A stretch of 64,000 nt of DNA. Source: CAYMGM01 sp964390005 (lineage in GTDB: Bacteria; Pseudomonadota; Alphaproteobacteria; UBA9219). The notes beneath the pieces are model-generated. The model made no database searches and was not told the DNA's origin. It saw nothing but the letters and a program-made list of their open reading frames with translations. Position 1 is the stretch's first letter. Each line of letters begins with the position of its first letter. The stretch is from positions 205,460 through 269,459 of the forward strand of contig CAYMGM010000002.1 in the NCBI GenBank assembly GCA_964390005.1, read 5' to 3'. A program made the translations under genes and the position numbers. Of the stretch, positions 8,544 to 16,903 are shown in pieces.

Positions 8544-9134
8544 ATGCTGACCTCTGACCTCCCCTTTGTCCCCTATGCCCTCCCCGCCCGCGAAGATTGG
8601 AATGGTCTAATCCTTGTCGGCGAAGCGCCCGGTGCGGAAGAAGTCAAGCAGGGCAAACCCTTCGTCGGTCGTTCCGGACAATTACTGAATGAACGACTCA
8701 AAGAAGCCGGAATCGATCGCACCCAAACCGTTGTCGCCAACGTCTTTCGCTATCAGCCGCCCGGCAATAAGGTCGATCATTTCTTCTCGTCGCGTCGTGC
8801 TGCAGCGCAAAATGGCTGGCAGCTGGATGAAACCCGCCCGCCTTTCGGCTCAGCGCGCCTTCGAGGTGACTTTTCATCTGAAATCAATGCGTTAAAAGAC
8901 CTTCTTCAGACATGGCAGCCAACCTTCGTTGTGGCCCTGGGGCGCACCCCCTTTTGGGCTTTATGCGGCGGAACCAAGCTCTTAACAAATATAGGCCAAA
9001 CCTTTGATTGCGCATTGGTTTCTGGCATTCCCGTTCTGCCGACCTATCACCCCAGCTTTGTCATGCGCGGCAATTGGGGCCTTATTCCCGCCTGGCAGCA
9101 GCATTTTGTGACAGCTCGGCAACATGTGGCTTGA
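8544..9134 (+). CDS. Uracil-DNA glycosylase superfamily protein without visible Fe-S cysteines
   Basis: Base-excision-repair type fold of 196 residues. Family 4/5-like motif A is clear (ILVGEAPGAEEVKQGKPFVG, then RSGQLL), a motif resembling the post-motif-A block is present (VVANVFRYQPPGNKV) and the C-terminal motif is TYHPSFVMRG. Family 4 enzymes carry four cysteines for a 4Fe-4S cluster; here I find only two cysteines, in WALCGG and FDCAL, and no N-terminal C-x2-C. An unusual insert (HFFSSRRAAAQNGWQLDET) follows the NVFRYQPP block. It may be an active cluster-less glycosylase or a repurposed relative. ATG 8544 has GAAGG upstream. Confidence 0.78.
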   Translation: MLTSDLPFVPYALPAREDWNGLILVGEAPGAEEVKQGKPFVGRSGQLLNERLKEAGIDRTQTVVANVFRYQPPGNKVDHFFSSRRAAAQNGWQLDETRPPFGSARLRGDFSSEINALKDLLQTWQPTFVVALGRTPFWALCGGTKLLTNIGQTFDCALVSGIPVLPTYHPSFVMRGNWGLIPAWQQHFVTARQHVA

Positions 9135-9399
9135 AAGTAACGGTTTCCCTGTATCTTAGGCAAGTAAAAGGGTAATCATTACGCCCAGGCACCGGAAAAT
9201 GCTATGTAGATCGCTACGTTTTTTTGGATTGGCCTGACGAATCATCGCAAACCTCGGACGGCGGAAAGCTCCCGCCCAAAGATCCGGGTTCAGGCTTCGC
9301 AACAAATAAAGGCTTCAGACGGTTGGTTGAACCGCCCTCTCCTTTGTCGCTGCGAAACCCCAAAAGCGTCATCGTTTATAAAAAAGAGGGAGAGCCACC
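9135..9399 (+). promoter_or_regulatory. Structured leader region upstream of dxs (candidate cis-RNA)
   Basis: 265 bp without a gene. It holds clear hairpins: GGCGG...CCGCC at 9260-9276 and CGGTT-GGTTG-AACCG at 9320-9334, plus a small palindrome GTAATCATTAC near 9175. TGCGAA at 9351-9356 can pair either with TCGCA at 9245-9249 or with TTCGCA at 9296-9301, giving two exclusive folds; TGACG 9234-9238 can pair with CGTCA 9367-9371. I do not recognise a named riboswitch. A possible promoter (TTGAAA at 9131, TATCTT 15 nt later) precedes it. Confidence 0.35.
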
Positions 9400-11430
9400 T
9401 TGACAACACCGCCCCGTATGAAATCGACCCGCGAAGCTTTGGACGACGCCGCGCATCAAGAAGATCCGCTGGAGCCCGCTGAGATTCGCCCCACCTCGTT
9501 GGGCCGCCCCCATACGCCGCTTTTGGACAAGATTCACATGCCGTCCGACCTGCGCAAGGTGAAACCCGAAGCGTTGCGCGCGCTTGCCGATGAGCTGCGT
9601 GCCGAAACGATTGATGTCGTCGCCTCGACAGGCGGCCATTTTGGCTCGGGCCTTGGCGTCGTCGAATTGACGGTTGCCTTACATTACGTTTTCAACACCC
9701 CTGAAGACATTTTAATTTGGGATGTCGGCCACCAATCCTATCCTCACAAGATTTTGACGGGTCGCCGCGACCGTATGCGCACCTTGCGCCAAGGCGGCGG
9801 TCTATCCGGCTTCCCGAAACGTTGCGAAAGCCCCTATGACACCTTTGGAACGGGCCACAGCTCGACGTCGATTTCGGCGGGGCTGGGCTTTGCCGAAGGG
9901 TTGAAGCTGAAAGGCGACAAAAAAACCAACGTCATCGCGGTGATCGGCGACGGCTCAATCAGCGCGGGCATGGCCTATGAAGCGCTGAACAACGCGGGAA
10001 CCTCCGACAGCCGTTTGATCGTCATTTTGAACGACAACGACATGTCGATTGCCCCGCCCGTGGGCGCGATCAGCGCCTATCTGTCGCGTATTGTCTCGTC
10101 CAAGGAATATCGCGGTCTGCGCCATCTGGCGCGTGAGTTTGCCCGCATCTTCCCCCGCCCCTTGAAAGAGGCCGCGCGCCGCGCCGAACATTATGCCCGC
10201 GGCATGGTCACGGGTGGCACGCTGTTCGAAGAAATGGGCTTTTACTATGTCGGCCCGATCGACGGTCATAATTTCGAGCATCTGATCCCCGTTTTGGAAA
10301 ACATCCGCGACGACAAGCGCGGCGGCCCCGTGTTGATCCATGTGGTCACGCAAAAGGGTCGCGGCTATGCCCCCGCCGAAAACGCGCCGGACAAGCTGCA
10401 TGCCGTCAACCGTTTCAACGTCATCACGGGCACGCAAGACAAACCGAAAGCGGCTGCGCCATCCTTTACCAAGGTGTTTTCAGACACGCTGGTCGATGAA
10501 GCTGCGCGCGACGATAAAATCACGGCCATCACCGCCGCGATGCCTGCGGGTACGGGTCTGGATCAATTTGCCAAAACCTATCCCGACCGCTTCTTTGATG
10601 TTGGCATTGCCGAACAGCATGCCGTGACCTTTGCGGCGGGCTTGGCCTGCGAAGGCCTGAAACCCTTCTGCGCGATCTATTCCAGCTTTATGCAGCGTGC
10701 TTACGACCAAGTCGCACACGATGTTGTTTTGCAGAAACTGCCGGTTCGCTTGATCTTGGATCGCGCGGGTCTGGTGGGCGCTGATGGCGCGACCCATGCG
10801 GGGGCCTACGATCTGGCCTTTATGGGCTGTCTGCCCGACATCGTCGTCATGGCGCCGTCGGAAGAGGTTGAGCTGCGCGACATGGTGGCAACGGCAGCCG
10901 CGTACGACGAAGGCCCCACGGCCATTCGTTTTCCGCGTGGCGAAGGCATGGGCCTTGAAATGCCCGCGCATGGCCGTATCCTTCAGATCGGCAAAGGCCG
11001 TATTTTGAAAGAAGGGACGTCGATCGCCATTCTGAACCTTGGCGCACGCCTTGGCGAATGCCAAAAAGCGGTGGACGAATTGGAAGCGCGCGGTCTTTCG
11101 ACCACGCTGGCCGACATGCGTTTTGCCAAGCCCTTGGACATGGACATGATCAAGATGCTGGCCAGCGAGCATGAAGTCTTGCTGACGATCGAAGAAGGAT
11201 CGATTGGCGGCTTTGGCAGCCATGTGCTGCATCATTTGGCCAATGCAGGCTATTTGGATCGCGGGCTTAAGATTCGCTCGATGACCCTGCCCGATCACTT
11301 CCAAGCCCAAGATACGCAAGTCAAACAGTACGACGAAGCGGGCTTGAATGCGCGTCATATTGTCATGCAGGCGCTGACCGCGCTTGGCATCGACGAAGAA
11401 ATGCCGCTACAGCAAGCTATCGGTCGTTAA
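9400..11430 (+). CDS. dxs: 1-deoxy-D-xylulose-5-phosphate synthase
   Basis: Thiamine-diphosphate enzyme that condenses pyruvate and glyceraldehyde-3-phosphate, the first step of the MEP isoprenoid pathway; DXP also feeds thiamine and pyridoxal synthesis. It has 676 residues; the family norm is ~620-640, the surplus being an N-terminal extension of about 40 residues before HTPLLDKIHMPSDLRKV. Visible: the GHQSYPHKILTGR block, the ThDP motif starting GDGSISAGMAYEALNNAG, the FDVGIAEQHAVTFAAG region with the catalytic Glu, and DRAGLVGADGATHAG. The TTG start is chosen because AGAGGGAG lies ~7 nt upstream; ATG 9418 is too far from it. It is preceded by a structured leader and followed by a strong terminator. 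Confidence 0.95.
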   Translation: MTTPPRMKSTREALDDAAHQEDPLEPAEIRPTSLGRPHTPLLDKIHMPSDLRKVKPEALRALADELRAETIDVVASTGGHFGSGLGVVELTVALHYVFNTPEDILIWDVGHQSYPHKILTGRRDRMRTLRQGGGLSGFPKRCESPYDTFGTGHSSTSISAGLGFAEGLKLKGDKKTNVIAVIGDGSISAGMAYEALNNAGTSDSRLIVILNDNDMSIAPPVGAISAYLSRIVSSKEYRGLRHLAREFARIFPRPLKEAARRAEHYARGMVTGGTLFEEMGFYYVGPIDGHNFEHLIPVLENIRDDKRGGPVLIHVVTQKGRGYAPAENAPDKLHAVNRFNVITGTQDKPKAAAPSFTKVFSDTLVDEAARDDKITAITAAMPAGTGLDQFAKTYPDRFFDVGIAEQHAVTFAAGLACEGLKPFCAIYSSFMQRAYDQVAHDVVLQKLPVRLILDRAGLVGADGATHAGAYDLAFMGCLPDIVVMAPSEEVELRDMVATAAAYDEGPTAIRFPRGEGMGLEMPAHGRILQIGKGRILKEGTSIAILNLGARLGECQKAVDELEARGLSTTLADMRFAKPLDMDMIKMLASEHEVLLTIEEGSIGGFGSHVLHHLANAGYLDRGLKIRSMTLPDHFQAQDTQVKQYDEAGLNARHIVMQALTALGIDEEMPLQQAIGR

Positions 11431-11445
11431 ACCGAACATTCCGAC

Positions 11446-11485
11446 AAAAAACGGCTGGTTTTCGATAAGAAACCAGCCGTTTTTT
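11446..11485 (+). terminator. Intrinsic terminator of dxs
   Basis: Near-perfect 16-bp stem (AAAAAACGGCTGGTTT / AAACCAGCCGTTTTTT) with an 8-nt loop, followed by further T residues, 15 bp after the dxs stop. The stem is symmetric and could also work on the other strand. Confidence 0.88.
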
Positions 11486-11696
11486 TTGGGGGGCCCTTTA
11501 TTCTTAGAATCAAGCTCGCTTTTCCATGCGCTGGGCATGATTCGCGTGCCTGTGGCCGCCCCCGGCCGCAATTTGGCTGGCAAACTTTGGTTAACAAGCC
11601 GAAAAATGCGGCGCAAGAGTTGACAAGGAACGCACGCCTGGGATATAGGGATGCCTCCCGCCGAGGCGGAGATAAGTTTTGTAAGGAATCGCAGTC
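11486..11696 (+). other. Intergenic region between dxs terminator and rpmJ
   Basis: No gene is seen in this 211-bp stretch. Its right half holds the rpmJ promoter (below) and a small leader hairpin, GCCTC/GAGGC around 11653-11667. The left half shows nothing I can name. Confidence 0.5.
11620..11649 (+). promoter_or_regulatory. Sigma-70-type promoter of rpmJ
   Basis: TTGACA at 11620-11625, 18-nt spacer, TATAGG at 11644-11649, 48 bp before the rpmJ start. The perfect -35 fits a ribosomal-protein gene. Confidence 0.6.
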
Positions 11697-11822
11697 ATGA
11701 AAATCGCCAATTCGCTTAAGGCCCTGAAAAAACGCGACGCTAATTGCAAAGTTGTCAAGCGTAAAGGCCGCGTGTACGTCATCAACAAAAAGAACCCGCG
11801 CTACAAAGCGCGTCAGGGCTAA
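11697..11822 (+). CDS. rpmJ: 50S ribosomal protein L36 (zinc-free type)
   Basis: 41-residue protein starting MKIANSLKALKKRDANCKVV and ending KKNPRYKARQG. This matches the longer alphaproteobacterial L36 that lacks the zinc-ribbon cysteines; only one Cys (C17) is present. It binds 23S rRNA in the large subunit. TAAGGAAT lies about 8 nt upstream of the ATG. It is monocistronic, with its own promoter and a hairpin terminator 35 bp after the stop, as usual for rpmJ in this class. Confidence 0.95.
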   Translation: MKIANSLKALKKRDANCKVVKRKGRVYVINKKNPRYKARQG

Positions 11823-11856
11823 GTCCCTTTCCGACTTTTTCGTTTTTGGCCAAGGG

Positions 11857-11878
11857 GGGCGCGGTTTGCGCCCTCTTT
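11857..11878 (+). terminator. Intrinsic terminator after rpmJ
   Basis: Stem GGGCGC / GCGCCC with a 5-nt loop, followed by TCTTTT. Confidence 0.65.
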
Positions 11879-11993
11879 TCGTGCGTCTGCTATAAGGCCA
11901 TACCTCCATCACCTCATCGTCTTTTCCTAATAAAAAGGAAAGATTTTTCCCGTTAAACTTCCCCTGCTTCATTCGCCCAGGAGGTTTGAGACG

Positions 11994-13385
11994 ATGATTC
12001 TGACGATTCCCCCTTGGACTGGCGCTTGCATTTTAGTTCTTTTCGCCTCCGCCTATCTTTTGGTCTTCGCCGAAGAGAAACTCCAGCTCAAGAAATCACT
12101 ACCTGTCATGGTGGCTGCGGGGTTGATTTGGATCTTGCTGGGCCTTGCCTTCCACCTGAACGGACAAACAGACCAGATCGCGCCGCATCTGCGGCATGTC
12201 TTGATCGAATACGCCGAATTATTCCTGTTCCTTCTCTCGGCGATGAGCTTCGTCAACACGATGGTCGAGCGCGGTGTTTTCAACGCCCTACGTGCACGTC
12301 TTCTTGCCGCCAAGTTATCGCAACGCGGGCTTTTTTGGCTGACGGGCCTTTTGGCTTTTTTCCTGTCACCTGTTGCCGACAATCTGACAACGGCCTTGGT
12401 CATGGGGACCGTCGTCGTTGCCATTGGCGAAAAGAAACGCGATTTTGTCGCGGCGGGATGCGTCAACATCGTTATTGCCGCCAATGCGGGCGGTGCTTTT
12501 TCACCCTTTGGCGACATCACGACGCTGATGATTTGGCAAAAAGGCGTTGTCAACTTTACCGAGTTTTTCGTTCTTTTCCTGCCTGCTCTGGTCAATTGGC
12601 TGGTCCCGGCAACGCTTTTATCGCTAAGCGTCCCCAAGGGCCCCGCCCCCTCGTCCTCGAAAAAGGCCGAGATCCAAACAGGCGGCTTTGTTATCGTTGG
12701 CCTATTCCTTGGCACGATTGCGATGACCGTAAGCTTGGATCATCTTTTAGGTTTGCCGCCCTTTTTGGGCATGATGACGGGTTTGGGCATTTTAAAGATC
12801 TACGGCTATTTCCTGCACCGCCTAGAAGAAAAAAGCTTTGCCGCCGCGTTGCTGGATCAGGCTCAGACCCTATTGCAGGCGTCAAGCGCAGACCCGGCCA
12901 AGCCTTCGCGTAAACCTTTCGATATCTTCGCGATCATCCAGAAAGTCGAATGGGACACGCTTTTGTTTTTCTATGGCATCATGCTGTGCGTCGGCGGCTT
13001 GCATACGGCAGGCTATCTGACAGGACTGTCAGATCTGTTGTACAAAGGATTGGGCGCAACCGAAGCCAACATCTCTATCGGCATGCTATCGGCCATCGTG
13101 GATAACATTCCGCTGACTTTTGCCGTTTTGACCATGAACCCGCAAATGGATCACGGCCAGTGGCTTTTAATCACGCTGACGGCTGGCGTTGGCGGCTCAT
13201 TATTATCCATTGGATCGGCAGCCGGTGTCGCCCTCATGGGCGCGGCGAAAGGAGCCTATACCTTTATGTCGCATTTAAAGTGGGTTTGGGCCATTTTACT
13301 GGGCTATGCGGCCTCGATCGCCACACACCTATGGCTGAACGCCGCGCTTTTCGAAGAATGGCCTTTGGCTCATTTGATGCCGTGA
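11994..13385 (+). CDS. nhaD: NhaD-type sodium/proton antiporter
   Basis: Inner-membrane ion transporter (IT superfamily) of 463 residues with about twelve hydrophobic segments. Family features seen: the RHVLIEYAELFLFLLSAMSFVNTM block, FFLSPVADNLTTALVMGTV and NIVIAANAGGAFSPFGDITTLMIW in the first half, and the symmetry-related GMLSAIVDNIPLTFAVLTM and AAGVALMG in the second half. NhaD exchanges Na+ or Li+ for H+ in pH and salt homeostasis. A strong AGGAGG lies 9 nt before the ATG. It is a single gene, followed by the convergent tRNA-Thr. Confidence 0.92.
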   Translation: MILTIPPWTGACILVLFASAYLLVFAEEKLQLKKSLPVMVAAGLIWILLGLAFHLNGQTDQIAPHLRHVLIEYAELFLFLLSAMSFVNTMVERGVFNALRARLLAAKLSQRGLFWLTGLLAFFLSPVADNLTTALVMGTVVVAIGEKKRDFVAAGCVNIVIAANAGGAFSPFGDITTLMIWQKGVVNFTEFFVLFLPALVNWLVPATLLSLSVPKGPAPSSSKKAEIQTGGFVIVGLFLGTIAMTVSLDHLLGLPPFLGMMTGLGILKIYGYFLHRLEEKSFAAALLDQAQTLLQASSADPAKPSRKPFDIFAIIQKVEWDTLLFFYGIMLCVGGLHTAGYLTGLSDLLYKGLGATEANISIGMLSAIVDNIPLTFAVLTMNPQMDHGQWLLITLTAGVGGSLLSIGSAAGVALMGAAKGAYTFMSHLKWVWAILLGYAASIATHLWLNAALFEEWPLAHLMP

Positions 13386-13447
13386 GTGATGGACGCGGTA
13401 TGACAAGCTCTGCCTCGCTTTGCGCCGAGGCAACCGCTTGATTTTAA

Positions 13448-13523
13448 TGGTGCCCCCAGTCGGATTCGAACCAACGACCTACTGATTACAAATCAGTTGC
13501 TCTACCAGCTGAGCTATAGGGGC
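13448..13523 (-). tRNA. tRNA-Thr (anticodon TGT)
   Basis: Cloverleaf on the minus strand: acceptor GCCCCTA / TGGGGGC, D arm GCTC...GAGC, anticodon stem ACTGA / TCAGT with loop TTTGTAA, T arm GTTGG-TTCGAAT-CCGAC. The CCA end is encoded (13448-13450). It reads ACN threonine codons, chiefly ACA. Confidence 0.96.
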
Positions 13524-13598
13524 TCCCGTTCGGCGGTAAACGACTTATCATAACAGGCAAAGCTTGTCATCACCGCTTTCGTGTGGTCTGTTTATCTT

Positions 13599-14003
13599 AT
13601 GCGCCTTTCTTGCTCGTTAACCTTTTTACTCATCGGCCTTACCCTCGCCGCCTGTCAGGCGCCTGTGGCGCCTGCCGTGCGCCATTACACGCCCCCCGGG
13701 AACCCAGGCGGCCGCCTGTGCAGCCTTTCTTGCCAACAAGCCAAAGAACGCTGCAGCGACAAATGTATGGCGGGTGAAAAAGAGTGCTGGACCGCGATGC
13801 AAACAAAGGCCATTGCGGCCTATGAAGCCTATACAACCGCCCGGCTTTTGGCGCATCAAACGCTCGACCGCAAGCCGCGCGATTTTGAGACGCCCGGCCA
13901 ATGCCGCGATCAATCCTGTCGTGATTCGTGCGACAGCGCTTATGACGACTGCTTTGAAGATTGTGGCGGCAAGATCACCTCTGACGATACGCCTTCGCCC
14001 TAA
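13599..14003 (+). CDS. Small cysteine-rich lipoprotein, unknown
   Basis: 134 residues from ATG 13599 (a GTG at 13581 gives six more). The signal peptide MRLSCSLTFLLIGLTLAAC carries a lipobox (L-A-A-C), so an envelope lipoprotein is likely. The mature part holds many cysteines in spaced motifs (CSLSCQQAKERCSDKCMAGEKEC, split by short gaps, and CRDQSCRDSCDSAYDDCFEDC), with acidic residues around them. The pattern suggests disulphides or metal binding. No family recognised. It lies 35 bp before pyk on the same strand. Confidence 0.65.
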   Translation: MRLSCSLTFLLIGLTLAACQAPVAPAVRHYTPPGNPGGRLCSLSCQQAKERCSDKCMAGEKECWTAMQTKAIAAYEAYTTARLLAHQTLDRKPRDFETPGQCRDQSCRDSCDSAYDDCFEDCGGKITSDDTPSP

Positions 14004-14038
14004 ATCGCTTGCCCTAAATCGCTTGAAAGGATCTTTTC

Positions 14039-15502
14039 GTGACGTCTGCCCCTTTTCGTCAACGCCAAACCAAAATCGTCGCCACCTTAGGCCCGGCCAG
14101 CGCAACGCCTGCGCTTATTCGCACACTTTATGAATCCGGCGCCGACGTTTTTCGACTGAACTTTAGTCACGGAACCCACGCCGACCACGCCGAGCGCGTT
14201 CAGATCATTCGCGCCTTGGAACAAGAAGTCGGGCGGCCCATCGCCATTTTGGCCGATCTTCAAGGCCCCAAACTGCGTCTTGGCACCTTCGCCGAGGGAA
14301 AAATTGCCCTTACCGTCGGCCAGCGCCTGCGCCTTGATCTGGATCCGACGCCGGGCAATGCGGTGCGCGCGCCCTTGCCCCACCCCGAGATTTTTGCGGC
14401 TCTTTCCAAAGGCCACTCGCTTCTTTTGGACGATGGCAAGGTGCGTTTGCGCACAACGTTATGTGGACGCGATTTTGCGGAAACGGTCGTCGAAGTCGGA
14501 CAGTTTTTATCCGACCGCAAAGGCGTCAATGTTCCCGGCGTTCTGTTGCCGCTGACGCCGCTGACGCCCAAAGACAAAACAGATCTGGCTGCCGCCTTGG
14601 ACATGGGGGCGGATTGGATCGCGCTTTCCTTTGTGCAGCGCCCCGAAGACATCGCCGAGGCCAAAGATTTGATTGGTGGGCGTGCCGCCATCATGGCCAA
14701 GCTTGAGAAACCATCGGCGCTCGACACGCTGGAAGAGATTTTAGAACTTGCCGACGGCGTCATGGTTGCGCGCGGCGATCTGGGCGTTGAAATGCCGCCC
14801 GAGGACGTGCCGCGTTTGCAAAAACGCATTGTTCGCGCGGCGCGGCGTTATGGCAAACCGGTTATCGTTGCGACCCAGATGTTGGAATCGATGATCACAA
14901 ACCCAACGCCGACACGCGCCGAGGCGTCGGATGTCGCAACAGCCGTTTATGACGGTGCCGACGCCATTATGCTGTCTGCCGAAAGCGCCAGCGGCGCTTT
15001 CCCCGTTGAAGCCGTGCGCATGATGGACCGCATCACCTTGCACACCCAAGAAGACCCGGCTTATTACACCGGCCTTGCCGCGCAACATCCCGGTTTGCAG
15101 CACACGCGCGCCGACGCCATTACCGCCGCCGCGCGCCAAGTTGTCGAAACGGTTGGCGCTGCCGCCATTGTGACCTATACCTCGTCCGGCTTTACAACCT
15201 TGCGCGCCGCGCGCGAAAGGCCGCATGTGCCGATCCTGGGGCTCACCGCTTCGCCGCTTATCGCGCGGCAGTTGGTTTTAGCTTTTGGCGTCCATGCCGT
15301 AACTTGCAGCGACATCACAAGCTTTCAAGAAATGGTCGAAAAAGCGCTTCAAATAGCGCAAGATGGCGGCATCGTCCAACGGGGACAGGATGTTGTCATT
15401 ACGGCGGGCGTTCCCTTTGGAACCGCTGGATCGACAAACATCTTACGCATCGCCCGTGTCGGCGGTTATTTCGAGTCTGTCCCGCCGCGCTTAAAAGGAT
15501 AA
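14039..15502 (+). CDS. pyk: Pyruvate kinase
   Basis: Converts phosphoenolpyruvate and ADP to pyruvate and ATP, the last step of glycolysis. It has 487 residues. Visible: the substrate-binding N-terminus RQTKIVATLGPAS, FRLNFSHG, the metal/substrate segment IMAKLEKPSALDTLEEILEL then GVMVARGDLGVE, PVIVATQMLESM and DVATAVYDGADAIMLSAE. The C-terminal regulatory domain is complete. GTG start with GAAAGG about 9 nt upstream. It is followed 12 bp later by the TPR genes. Together with gpmI and the class I aldolase elsewhere in the window it indicates an active lower glycolysis or gluconeogenesis. Confidence 0.95.
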   Translation: MTSAPFRQRQTKIVATLGPASATPALIRTLYESGADVFRLNFSHGTHADHAERVQIIRALEQEVGRPIAILADLQGPKLRLGTFAEGKIALTVGQRLRLDLDPTPGNAVRAPLPHPEIFAALSKGHSLLLDDGKVRLRTTLCGRDFAETVVEVGQFLSDRKGVNVPGVLLPLTPLTPKDKTDLAAALDMGADWIALSFVQRPEDIAEAKDLIGGRAAIMAKLEKPSALDTLEEILELADGVMVARGDLGVEMPPEDVPRLQKRIVRAARRYGKPVIVATQMLESMITNPTPTRAEASDVATAVYDGADAIMLSAESASGAFPVEAVRMMDRITLHTQEDPAYYTGLAAQHPGLQHTRADAITAAARQVVETVGAAAIVTYTSSGFTTLRAARERPHVPILGLTASPLIARQLVLAFGVHAVTCSDITSFQEMVEKALQIAQDGGIVQRGQDVVITAGVPFGTAGSTNILRIARVGGYFESVPPRLKG

Positions 15503-15514
15503 AAAGGCTTCGCC

Positions 15515-16903
15515 ATGCTGCAACAAAGCCAAGAAATCGAGGCGGCGCTGGCTTTCGCGCGCGCTATGGATTGGCCGGGCGCCATCACAACGCTGGAAAA
15601 AGCCCGCGTTGCCGATCAAGATAAAGCCGAAGCGTTTTATCACTTGGCCGAGCTTGCCCAAAAAGCGGGCGCTTACGATGAAGCCTTGCATGCCGGAAGC
15701 CGCGCCGTCGCGTTGGCCCCGCGTAATCCACTGGCACATCTGACGCTGGGGCTGGCCCTGACATGGCTGAACCGTCATGAAGAAGCGCTGACCGCTTTTC
15801 AAGAAGCCGCCAAGCTTGAGCCGCGCATTGCCCTTTTCTGGCGCAATATCGGCCTGAGCTATCAATTTCAAAACAAAATCGACGACGCTGAAAAAGCCTT
15901 TCGAACCTATATCGCGCGCAATCACGATGCCTTTGTCGATGACGATCCCGCGGCCCCTCTTCCTGCCGAAAGCGCCTATAGCTTGGGGTATTGGGATTTG
16001 GCTTTGTGCGATTTGCTCCGTGGCAATTTGGCGCGCGGATTCGCGCGTTTTCGGGCGCGGTTTAAAGCTGTACCGTATCTGGCGCGCCCGGCTTTGCCGC
16101 GTCCACTTTGGCAAGGCGAAGATCTGGAAGGCCAAACTATTCTTATTCATGACGAGCAAGGCTTTGGCGACAATTTGATGTTGGCCCGCTATATCCCTTT
16201 GCTTAAAGAGCGCGGCGCGCAGGTGCGTTTTGCCGTTCACAGTGCGCTTGTGCCTTTGTACGAAGGTTGGGACGCCGTGCGTGACGTAACGTCGCGCGAA
16301 GCCACGATTCCTTTGGATTTCGCCTATTTTGCTTCTCTTTTCGACTTGCCGCTTCATTTTGGCACGACGCTTGAGACCATCCCCGCCGACGGTCCTTATC
16401 TGCCTGTGCCCGGGCCAAGCGCCGCAACAGATCTTCCCGCTTTTGACGGCATGAAGATTGGCATCGCGTGGTCCGGCAGCAAAAACCATATTTATGATGC
16501 CATGCGCAGCATGCCGCTGCCCTTGTTGGCTCCCTTGTTCAAACTGCCCAACAAACGTTTCTACAGTTTCGCAAAAGACCTGCGCACGGGCGAGACCGCC
16601 TTTTTAAGCGCGCAGAAAAATGTTTTTGACCTCAGCCCTCATTTGCACGATTTCGCCGACACAGCGCGTTTTGTTCAGCAAATGGATCTGATTATCACGT
16701 GCGATACCGCTTTGGCTCATCTGGCGGGCGGCATGGGCAAGCAAGTCTGGACGCTTTTGCCCTTTGCGCCCGACTGGCGCTGGCTTCTGTATCGGCCCGA
16801 TACGCCGTGGTATCCCACCATGCGTCTTTTCCGCCAGACCAAAAGCGGCGACTGGGCCAGCGTTATCACACGTGTTGCCCACGCCATGAGCGACGCCCGA
16901 TGA
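15515..16903 (+). CDS. TPR protein with glycosyltransferase-9-like C-terminal domain (copy 1)
   Basis: 462 residues. The N-terminal ~130 residues are tetratricopeptide repeats (EAFYHLAELAQKAGAYDEAL, PLAHLTLGLALTWLNRHEEA, ALFWRNIGLSYQFQNKIDDA). The C-terminal part resembles ADP-heptosyltransferase/GT9-like domains: GQTILIHDEQGFGDNLMLARY, KIGIAWSGSKNH, and MDLIITCDTALAHLAGGMGK then VWTLLPFAPDWRWLLYR. Such fusions are frequent in alphaproteobacteria and usually link to protein or polysaccharide glycosylation; acceptor and donor are unknown. The next gene is a paralogue whose start overlaps this stop (ATGA). Confidence 0.8.
   Translation: MLQQSQEIEAALAFARAMDWPGAITTLEKARVADQDKAEAFYHLAELAQKAGAYDEALHAGSRAVALAPRNPLAHLTLGLALTWLNRHEEALTAFQEAAKLEPRIALFWRNIGLSYQFQNKIDDAEKAFRTYIARNHDAFVDDDPAAPLPAESAYSLGYWDLALCDLLRGNLARGFARFRARFKAVPYLARPALPRPLWQGEDLEGQTILIHDEQGFGDNLMLARYIPLLKERGAQVRFAVHSALVPLYEGWDAVRDVTSREATIPLDFAYFASLFDLPLHFGTTLETIPADGPYLPVPGPSAATDLPAFDGMKIGIAWSGSKNHIYDAMRSMPLPLLAPLFKLPNKRFYSFAKDLRTGETAFLSAQKNVFDLSPHLHDFADTARFVQQMDLIITCDTALAHLAGGMGKQVWTLLPFAPDWRWLLYRPDTPWYPTMRLFRQTKSGDWASVITRVAHAMSDAR

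Noticed and set aside
9135..9399. 6S RNA or tmRNA as explanation of the dxs leader
   Set aside because: It folds as several separate hairpins rather than one long rod with a central bubble, and there is no tag-like reading frame.
10480..11358. Minus-strand open frame of 292 codons inside dxs
   Set aside because: Shadow of a complete dxs; no SD and no domain.
11427..11972. Minus-strand 181-codon frame across the dxs-rpmJ interval
   Set aside because: It runs through the dxs terminator, the rpmJ promoter and the rpmJ gene, and has no recognisable domain.
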